A stretch of 5,018 nt of DNA from Gammaproteobacteria bacterium (lineage in GTDB: Bacteria > Pseudomonadota > Gammaproteobacteria > Pseudomonadales > Azotimanducaceae), in the NCBI GenBank assembly GCA_027295975.1, contig JAPUJX010000309.1:1-5018 (forward strand), written 5' to 3'. Positions 1 through 5,018 of the stretch are shown here, in pieces (positions within the stretch are counted from its first letter, which is position 1; every line of letters begins with the position of its first letter). A program made the translations under genes and the position numbers. The notes below the pieces were generated by a model that was not told the origin of the DNA, did not search any database, and was given only the letters and a program-made list of their open reading frames with translations.

Positions 1-1144
1 CCACGCCGACCTGCGCATCCACGATGTAATCGTCTCGCAGGCGCGCATTGAGGGCAGTGAGCGCCGTTTCCTCGACCACCCTGAACTCGCCCTCGATCAG
101 CTTTGTGACCGGGTAGCTGCTGTCGTGCAACTGGTGATCATCGTAAATTTTTGTTTCCCCATAGCGGCCCTTGAGGCCGGCTTCATAGGCGGCCGCTGCA
201 TTGGTTGAAACCTCCGAGCCAAACAGGTCCAGGGTGACGGAAAAGTGAAAGTTCACCTTCTTTTGTATGGTGGGTAGGTCGATAACCCCAAGTCGGCGCA
301 CCGCTTCAATGTCGTTGGGATCGCTAATCCCCGCATCGTTCATGGACTGGCAGGTGCGCGCCACCACGCGTCTGACGCCGGTCTCGCCGACGAACATGTG
401 GTGTGCTTCTTCGGTCAACATGAACCGACAGGTCCTGGACAGGGGATCAAAACCGGATTGAGCAAGGGATTCCAGCTGCATCTTGCCGTCCCGGTCGGTA
501 AAGAAGGTGAACATGAAGAAAGAGAGCCAATCCAGTGTCTCCTCGTTGAAAGCACCCAGGATTCTGGGGCGGTCCTCGTTACCGGATCGACGTTGCAGCA
601 TGCCCTCTGCCTCTTCCCGGCCATCGCGTCCGAAGTATTTCTGCAGCAGATATACCGTGGCCCACAAGTGCCGTCCCTCCTCGACATTGATCTGGAAACC
701 GTTGCGCATGTCATACAGGGAGGGAGCAGAGGTGCCCAAATGGCGTTGCTGTTCTACCGATGCAGGTTCCGTGTCTCCCTGTATGACCAGAAGGCGGCGC
801 AGCATGGCGCGGTACTCACCGGGTACCTCCTGCCAGACCGGCTCCCCCTTGTGTTTGCCAAAGGGAATAGTACGCCCTTCTTCCTTATCTGCTAGCAGAA
901 TGCCCCAGCGGTACTCCGGCATCTTGACGTGGCCGAATACCGCCCAGCCCTTGGGGTCTACCCCAACAGCAGTTCGCAAGTACACCTCGACATCCTGAAA
1001 ACCCTCGGGACCCATGTCATTCCACCAGTCGATGAACTTGGGATACCACTGTTCCATTGCACGTTTGAGTTTTCTATCCTCCGCCAGGTTGACGTTGTTG
1101 GGAATGAGATCGTCGTAGTTCACTTTTTGTATTGGCTGAGTCAT
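1..1144 (-). CDS. boxB: Benzoyl-CoA 2,3-epoxidase subunit BoxB (partial, C-terminus beyond window)
   Basis: BoxB is the di-iron oxygenase of the aerobic box pathway. It converts benzoyl-CoA to 2,3-epoxybenzoyl-CoA in the cytoplasm with O2 and electrons from the BoxA reductase. The frame starts at ATG 1144 (MTQPIQKVNYDDLIPNN) and stays open to position 1, giving 381 residues. Family members are about 470 to 480 aa, so roughly the last 90 to 100 residues are missing at the window edge. A ferritin-like di-iron site is visible: E126 in QGDTEPASVEQQ, E156 and H159 in NVEEGRHLW, D217 in FFTDRDGK, and E246 and H249 in TEEAHHMF. As I recall the Azoarcus evansii BoxB ligands (E120, E150, H153, D211, E240, H243), each falls here at a constant offset of +6, so the site looks intact. 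The start follows the boxC stop by 3 bp, and a good ribosome binding site lies inside the boxC end, so the two are probably translationally coupled. No frameshift is seen. Confidence 0.96.
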   Translation of the reverse strand, partial: MTQPIQKVNYDDLIPNNVNLAEDRKLKRAMEQWYPKFIDWWNDMGPEGFQDVEVYLRTAVGVDPKGWAVFGHVKMPEYRWGILLADKEEGRTIPFGKHKGEPVWQEVPGEYRAMLRRLLVIQGDTEPASVEQQRHLGTSAPSLYDMRNGFQINVEEGRHLWATVYLLQKYFGRDGREEAEGMLQRRSGNEDRPRILGAFNEETLDWLSFFMFTFFTDRDGKMQLESLAQSGFDPLSRTCRFMLTEEAHHMFVGETGVRRVVARTCQSMNDAGISDPNDIEAVRRLGVIDLPTIQKKVNFHFSVTLDLFGSEVSTNAAAAYEAGLKGRYGETKIYDDHQLHDSSYPVTKLIEGEFRVVEETALTALNARLRDDYIVDAQVGV

Positions 1145-1147
1145 CGT

Positions 1148-2797
1148 TTATACCCTCTTCAAATCGTATGCTGGTCGTGTGCCGCTGCCGTATAAAGTCA
1201 GCGCCCCGGTAGCGCCCACCGAATTGGGTCGCTGGAATATCCAGTTCTGCCAGGCGGTCAGGCGACCAAAAATCTTGCTTTCCATGGTTTCCGGGCCGGC
1301 AAAGCGCAGATTTGCCTCCATCCCGATCATTGCGTCCGGTGAAAAGCTCGCACGCTCCTCCATGAACATTCGCAGTTCGTCCTCCCAGTCGATATCGTCC
1401 AGTGCAAACGTGATCAGGCCCGAATCCAGCGCGCGCTGCGCGTCCAGTTCCTGCCCCACCAGCGCTCGCGCCCTGTCGACACTCTCCGGTTCGCCGAGAA
1501 AACGGGTTTGTAACCGGCTCAGGCCGTTGCACATGGGATAGAGTCCGAAGTTGGACTCGTTCAGGATGATCGTCGCGGCAGCCGTGTCCTCGCCTTCGAA
1601 TTGACCGTCCAGCATGTAACTCCGGTCTGCGGCGAAGGCCAGCTCAGCCAGGGTTCCGGTAAAGCAGCTGCCGGGTTCAATCAGGGTGATAATGGAGCGG
1701 GAGGTTACGTCAATGCGTTTGAGCACGCGCTTCCAGTACAGTTGTATCTCCCGTACCAGCCAGTCATCGCTGTGTTCCCCGAGCAGTTCATCGTATTCGC
1801 CAACCAGGCTTCCGTCCCCGCGGGTCTTGAAAATCAGGGTTCCCAGTTCCAGCTCGTTGAGACGCAGATACAATATGGCATCGTCAAGTTCGCGCGCCAG
1901 TGCCAGCGGCCAGAAGTCGCTTCCCTGTTCCTTGATTACGTCGATACTCGCGGGAGCAGCATCTTCAGGTCCTGAGCACAGCAGCGTTGCGGTACGCAGT
2001 CGAGGATCGAAGTCCACTACAAGATGTGGGTAGAGGATTTGGTTTTCGTCCAGCTCGCGAGAGAGGGTGGCCAGCTCGATACCGGCTTCACCATGCGGTC
2101 GAGAGGAATGTCCGGCGAATTCCCGGGCCCGCTCCCGAACCGTTTCAGCGAATGTGGAGTTTGGTACTAACTCGTCCACCAGGCGCCAGTCGACTGCGCG
2201 TTCGCCGCGTACGCCTTCTTCCACGGTGCAGAATACATCGGCCAGGTCGCGACGCACCTTGCGTTTATCGACCAGGCGAGTGAGGCCGCCGGTACCGGGT
2301 AAAACAGCCAGCAGTGGAACCTCGGGCAGTGACACGGACGCGTTGCCGTCGTCCACCAGCAGGATGTAGTCTGCCGCCAATGCCAACTCGTAACCCCCGC
2401 CCGCGGCGGTACCGTTTACCGCACAGAGATAACGCTGACCAGAGTACTCCGTGGCATCTTCGATCGAATTGCGAGTCTCATTGGTGAACTTGCAGAAGTT
2501 CACTTTGTGGGTGTGCGCGGCAGCGCCCAGCATCCTGATATTGGCGCCCGCGCAGAACATACGGTCCTTCGCCGACCCCAGTACCACGGCCTTGACTTCC
2601 GGGTGTTCAAATCGCAGTCGTTGAACCGCATCGTAGAGCTCGATGTCGACCCCGATGTCGTAGGAATTCATCTTCAACTCATAGCCCGGAAAAATGCCCT
2701 CTGTTTCAGTGACATCCATGAGGAGGTAGGCGATGTCGCCCTCCAGTGAAAGTTTCCAGTGCGAGTACTTATCCGGATGGGTGCGAAAATCAATCAT
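1148..2797 (-). CDS. boxC: Benzoyl-CoA-dihydrodiol lyase / 2,3-epoxybenzoyl-CoA dihydrolase BoxC
   Basis: BoxC is the ring-opening enzyme of the box pathway. With two waters it converts 2,3-epoxybenzoyl-CoA to 3,4-dehydroadipyl-CoA semialdehyde and formate, without oxygen. The protein is 549 aa, close to the roughly 550 to 560 aa usual for BoxC and about twice a normal crotonase. The N-terminal half carries the crotonase core: CAGANI at 82-87 (oxyanion-hole region), NGTAAGGGYELALAADY at 128-144 and EVPLLAVLPGTGGLTRL at 159-175. The second half (about 290-549) is the diverged crotonase-like domain typical of BoxC, with TLIEPGSCFTGTLAELAFAADR at 371-391 in outline and the conserved tail KIFGRLTAWQNWIFQRPN at 508-525. 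I chose ATG 2797 because the following MIDFRTHPDKYSHWKLS matches the conserved BoxC N-terminus. The same frame stays open upstream into the ligase gene, but that stretch is antiparallel-frame noise inside the ligase. The ribosome binding site is weak. The gene sits 47 bp after the ligase and 3 bp before boxB, ending in TAA. Confidence 0.96.
   Translation of the reverse strand: MIDFRTHPDKYSHWKLSLEGDIAYLLMDVTETEGIFPGYELKMNSYDIGVDIELYDAVQRLRFEHPEVKAVVLGSAKDRMFCAGANIRMLGAAAHTHKVNFCKFTNETRNSIEDATEYSGQRYLCAVNGTAAGGGYELALAADYILLVDDGNASVSLPEVPLLAVLPGTGGLTRLVDKRKVRRDLADVFCTVEEGVRGERAVDWRLVDELVPNSTFAETVRERAREFAGHSSRPHGEAGIELATLSRELDENQILYPHLVVDFDPRLRTATLLCSGPEDAAPASIDVIKEQGSDFWPLALARELDDAILYLRLNELELGTLIFKTRGDGSLVGEYDELLGEHSDDWLVREIQLYWKRVLKRIDVTSRSIITLIEPGSCFTGTLAELAFAADRSYMLDGQFEGEDTAAATIILNESNFGLYPMCNGLSRLQTRFLGEPESVDRARALVGQELDAQRALDSGLITFALDDIDWEDELRMFMEERASFSPDAMIGMEANLRFAGPETMESKIFGRLTAWQNWIFQRPNSVGATGALTLYGSGTRPAYDLKRV
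1153..1160 (-). promoter_or_regulatory. Ribosome binding site of boxB, inside the end of boxC
   Basis: The minus strand reads GAAGAGGG, 8 bases before the boxB ATG at 1144. It lies within the last codons of boxC (Leu-Lys-Arg-Val), just before the TAA stop at 1150-1148. Ribosomes finishing boxC would therefore stop on top of the boxB start, which suggests coupled translation of the two enzymes that act in sequence. Confidence 0.75.
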
Positions 2798-2844
2798 GAC
2801 GGGAGGATTCCATGGTAAGGGAAAAATACCTGAATGTGAGTGAG
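2798..2844 (-). other. 47-bp gap between benzoate-CoA ligase and boxC
   Basis: This is the only appreciable non-coding gap between the complete genes. I see no strong inverted repeat with a T-run that would end transcription, and no clear promoter. The best purine stretch before the boxC ATG is only GGAA, about 11 bases upstream, interrupted by a pyrimidine-rich TCCTCCCGTC. A 7-codon ORF (ATG 2813 to TGA 2790) ends across the boxC start codon in another frame. The gap is best read as an ordinary operon spacer with possible translational coupling. Confidence 0.5.
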
Positions 2845-4437
2845 TCAGACTGCTGCGGCCTGGCGCAACTTGAAACGTTGTATTTTGCCCGTGGCCGTTT
2901 TGGGCAGTTCGTCGACAAACTCGAACCAGCGGGGACATTTGTAAGGTGCCAGTACAGTCTTGACATGGCTCTTTAGGGCCGTCGCAAGCGCTTCCGAGCG
3001 CTCGTGGCCGCGCTGTAGCACCACGTAGGCTGCGGGTTTTACCAGTTCGTCGGCATCCTCTCGGCCCACGACAGCCGCCTCGAGCACAGCCGGATGTGTC
3101 ATCAGTGCCGCCTCGACTTCTATCGGAGACACATAGATTCCGCTGACCTTCAACATGTCGTCGCTGCGGCCGTGAAAGACGAAATATCCGTCCTCGTCCT
3201 GGTGGTACTTGTCGCCGCTTCGCACCCATTGCCCATTGAACGTGGCCAGCGTTTTCTCGCGGTTGTTCCAGTAAAAAATGGCGCTGCTGGGACCTTTGAT
3301 CTGCAGTTCTCCAATCTCTCCCGGCGGCAGGGTGTGGCCATCGTCATCCACGACCCGTAATTCGTAGCCGGGCACAGGCACCCCGGTAGTCCCGTAGCGG
3401 GTTTGCTGGGGTTGATTGGACAGATAGATGTGCAGCATCTCGGTGGATCCAATGCCGTCCAGCACATCCACCCCGAATTGCTCCAGCCAGCGCTTGCCCA
3501 GATGCTCGGGCAGCGATTCACCGGCGGACACCGCGTAGCGCAGCGAGAGTTGATCCCTGTCAGGCAGGTCTGCGCTGGCGAGCATCCCGGCGAACAACGT
3601 GGGTGCGCCAAAAAACAGCGTGGGCTGGTGTTCTGTGAGCCGCGCGAAGACCGCCTCTGGCGTGGGTCTTTCGGCCATCAGCACCGCCGTGCCGCCAACG
3701 GACATCGGGAAGGTCATCCCATTCCCCAGACCGTAGGCGAAAAAAAGTTTCGCCGCGGAGAACACAATATCCTGTTCGCTGAGTTCAAGCACTGCGCGTG
3801 CGTACAACTCAGCGGTCTGGATCAGGCTGGAATGCTTGTGTACCGTTCCCTTGGGCGCGCCGGTAGATCCCGAAGAGTACAACCAGAAACACATGTCGTC
3901 ACACCTGGTCGGCGCGATAACACATTCCGGGTTGGACGCAGCGAGCGCCGCACATAGGGAGTTCTCGGCCTGCTCGTCAGCGCCGGAAACCAGAATGGAT
4001 TTGAGATGGGAGGATTCGTCGAGCAGTGGCTCGAACAGGGGCAACAAGGCCTCCGATACCAGCAGCATCTGTGCCCTGCTGTCCTGGAGCATGTAACGGT
4101 AGTCATCCGGGGTGAGCAAGGTGTTGACCGCAACTGGAACCACGCCGACCTTGATTGCCCCCAGAAAAACGACGGGGAAGTCGATCGAGTCAAGCAGGCA
4201 GAGCAGGATGCGCTGCTCCATCTGAACGCCGCGATCGCGCAGTACGTTTGCGAACGCGGATGAGCGCCGCTCAAGCTCGTTGTAGGTATAGCTTCCCCGG
4301 TCGTCGATGAATGCCGGCTTGTCCCCGCGACCGGCCTGCAAATTGCGCTGCAGCAGATCGTAGGCCGCGTTATAGTCTTGCGGGAAGACGATGTTCGGTG
4401 GAACGATGGCGCGATCGACTTGGCTCAAGCCAGGCAT
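2845..4437 (-). CDS. bclA: Benzoate-CoA ligase (AMP-forming)
   Basis: This is a cytoplasmic ANL-superfamily ligase that activates benzoate with ATP and CoA to benzoyl-CoA, the entry step of the box pathway. The protein is 530 aa, the normal size for the benzoate-CoA ligase family (about 520 to 530). Motifs in order: the P-loop YSSGSTGAPKGTVH at 187-200; FFAYGLGNG at 232-240, lining the aromatic pocket in this family; GIGSTEMLHIYLS at 328-340, whose LHI is typical of benzoate rather than acetate or acyl ligases; SGDKY at 407-411; the hinge GRSDDMLKVSGIYVSP at 423-438; and the C-terminal PKTATGKIQR with the adenylation lysine K518. I prefer ATG 4437 over the in-frame TTG at 4458 because GGGAGG lies 6 bases before the ATG and because the TTG overlaps the receptor's stop codon. 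The adjoining boxC and boxB support benzoate as substrate. 2-aminobenzoate or halobenzoates remain possible alternatives. The symbol follows Azoarcus and Thauera use; badA is the Rhodopseudomonas equivalent. Confidence 0.95.
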   Translation of the reverse strand: MPGLSQVDRAIVPPNIVFPQDYNAAYDLLQRNLQAGRGDKPAFIDDRGSYTYNELERRSSAFANVLRDRGVQMEQRILLCLLDSIDFPVVFLGAIKVGVVPVAVNTLLTPDDYRYMLQDSRAQMLLVSEALLPLFEPLLDESSHLKSILVSGADEQAENSLCAALAASNPECVIAPTRCDDMCFWLYSSGSTGAPKGTVHKHSSLIQTAELYARAVLELSEQDIVFSAAKLFFAYGLGNGMTFPMSVGGTAVLMAERPTPEAVFARLTEHQPTLFFGAPTLFAGMLASADLPDRDQLSLRYAVSAGESLPEHLGKRWLEQFGVDVLDGIGSTEMLHIYLSNQPQQTRYGTTGVPVPGYELRVVDDDGHTLPPGEIGELQIKGPSSAIFYWNNREKTLATFNGQWVRSGDKYHQDEDGYFVFHGRSDDMLKVSGIYVSPIEVEAALMTHPAVLEAAVVGREDADELVKPAAYVVLQRGHERSEALATALKSHVKTVLAPYKCPRWFEFVDELPKTATGKIQRFKLRQAAAV

Positions 4438-4443
4438 GACAAG

Positions 4444-4449
4444 CCTCCC
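4444..4449 (-). promoter_or_regulatory. Ribosome binding site that fixes the benzoate-CoA ligase start
   Basis: The minus strand reads GGGAGG with 6 bases before ATG 4437, a near-ideal Shine-Dalgarno sequence and spacing. It lies in the 17-bp gap after the receptor stop. It decides between ATG 4437 and the upstream in-frame TTG 4458 and favours the ATG, giving 530 rather than 537 residues. Confidence 0.8.
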
Positions 4450-4454
4450 TTCGG

Positions 4455-4997
4455 TCAATTCATTCGGTAGATGAACTGCACGCTCGCCCAGCGGGGCCTG
4501 CGCGCGGCATCTTCCGAGAAGCCCAACTGGGTCGGGATGTGGAACATCATTTCATCTTCATCTGTCAGATTCCTGACGTTCAATGCCACTTGCCAGCGGC
4601 CGTCGTCCGGCCCATAACTCAGACGTGCATTGGCAACTCCATGACTGTCTACCTCGGCAGACGGGGTATTGAGGGAGTCGCTGTAATAACTATCAGTGTA
4701 GTTGTAGTCAACTTGCATGGCCAACTCTGAACCGCCGATCAACCAGGCCTTGCGAACAATGGTGTTAAAGGTGAAATCCGGAGCCAACGGCATACTGTTG
4801 TCGACTATCTGTCCCCCCGGCAAGCCCACATCTTCAACCTCTGCGTCGAGAACACTGGCCCCTAGGAGAACCTCGAAACCTGCAGCCGGGTTCCAGGTCA
4901 GTTCCAACTCACCGCCCAGTACCGTAGCGGTCGACGAATCTCCACCGCGTTCATGGAGTCCGCGGTCAACCAGCTGATCGACAAACGGATGTCGAAA
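4455..4997 (-). CDS. TonB-dependent outer-membrane receptor, C-terminal beta-barrel part (frame interrupted upstream)
   Basis: The readable frame covers about 180 codons and ends at TGA 4457-4455. It shows the last strands of a TonB-dependent receptor barrel: VLGGELELTWNP followed by FEVLLGASVLDAEVEDV, then SMPLAPDFTFNTIVRKAW, LAMQVDYNYTDSYY, VANARLSYGPDDGRW, VALNVRNLTDEDEMMF, and RPRWASVQFIYRMN at the end. Alternating aromatic strands, the NARLSY and VRNLTDE segments and the RPRWASVQ ending are characteristic. Such receptors bind a ligand at the outer membrane and import it with TonB-ExbB energy. The final residue is Asn, not the Phe or Trp usual for barrel assembly. Upstream, the same frame meets TGA at 5000-4998 and contains no ATG, so a whole receptor (usually 700 to 900 aa) cannot be read as given. 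This is a frameshift, a sequence error or a decayed gene. Only 17 bp separate it from the ligase, so it probably leads or belongs to the benzoate operon. The ligand is unknown. Confidence 0.85.
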   Translation of the reverse strand, partial: FRHPFVDQLVDRGLHERGGDSSTATVLGGELELTWNPAAGFEVLLGASVLDAEVEDVGLPGGQIVDNSMPLAPDFTFNTIVRKAWLIGGSELAMQVDYNYTDSYYSDSLNTPSAEVDSHGVANARLSYGPDDGRWQVALNVRNLTDEDEMMFHIPTQLGFSEDAARRPRWASVQFIYRMN

Positions 4998-5018
4998 TCA
5001 CAGCAGATGCGTTGGTCA

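Noticed and set aside
398..998. Two long overlapping forward-strand ORFs (165 and 171 codons)
   Set aside because: They lie wholly antisense to boxB, which has a clear family match and complete di-iron motifs. Their translations are low in recognisable motifs and no RBS supports them.
1074..1532. Minus-strand 152-codon ORF spanning the boxC/boxB junction
   Set aside because: It is an out-of-frame shadow of boxC that runs across the boxB start. It is Arg/Gly-rich and has no motif.
2798..2860. Possible transcription terminator after the ligase (run of T on the minus strand near 2822-2826)
   Set aside because: The T-run is short and is not preceded by a strong stem. The only pairing seen is a 4-bp GGTA/TACC, so read-through into boxC is more likely.
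2798..3229. Upstream extension of the boxC frame to 693 residues
   Set aside because: The extra 144 residues are rich in Arg and Gly, run inside the ligase gene in another frame, and match nothing in BoxC. The BoxC homology begins at ATG 2797.
3403..3957. Forward-strand 184-codon ORF
   Set aside because: It is antisense to the ligase motif region, with no RBS and no family resemblance. High-GC genes often leave such open antisense frames.
4438..4458. TTG start at 4458 for the ligase (537 aa)
   Set aside because: It overlaps the receptor stop, and the GGGAGG site would then be inside the gene. ATG 4437 has ideal spacing to that site.

Overview
This window is an accessory-catabolism segment from an aerobic Gram-negative bacterium. 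Everything codes on the minus strand, so it reads right to left. The base composition is moderately GC-rich. A TonB-dependent receptor next to a box-type benzoate pathway suggests a proteobacterium, and the style of the receptor's C-terminus suggests a marine gammaproteobacterium. That taxonomic placement is inference only.

Reading order (minus strand): (1) the C-terminal part of a TonB-dependent outer-membrane receptor (about 4997 to 4455), whose frame is interrupted close to the window edge; (2) after 17 bp holding a strong ribosome binding site, a complete benzoate-CoA ligase (4437 to 2845, 530 aa); (3) after 47 bp, a complete BoxC, the benzoyl-CoA-dihydrodiol lyase / epoxybenzoyl-CoA hydrolase (2797 to 1148, 549 aa); (4) after only 3 bp, BoxB, the di-iron benzoyl-CoA 2,3-epoxidase (1144 to past position 1, first 381 residues). 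No stretch over 50 bases lacks a gene. I saw no tRNA, rRNA, insertion sequence, CRISPR array or terminator.

Together these genes give the upper aerobic 'box' route. The ligase activates benzoate to benzoyl-CoA at the cost of ATP. BoxB, fed electrons by a BoxA reductase that is not in this window, forms 2,3-epoxybenzoyl-CoA. BoxC opens the ring hydrolytically, giving 3,4-dehydroadipyl-CoA semialdehyde and formate. The semialdehyde dehydrogenase (BoxD), BoxA and the lower pathway must lie elsewhere, probably to the left of position 1. The short gaps argue for one transcript, with its promoter upstream of the receptor and outside the window.

The core pathway is known biology. The points worth a second look are the TonB-dependent receptor placed directly in front of a benzoate pathway, the broken reading frame in that receptor, the bcl-boxC-boxB order, and the poor ribosome binding site plus tiny overlapping ORF at the start of boxC.
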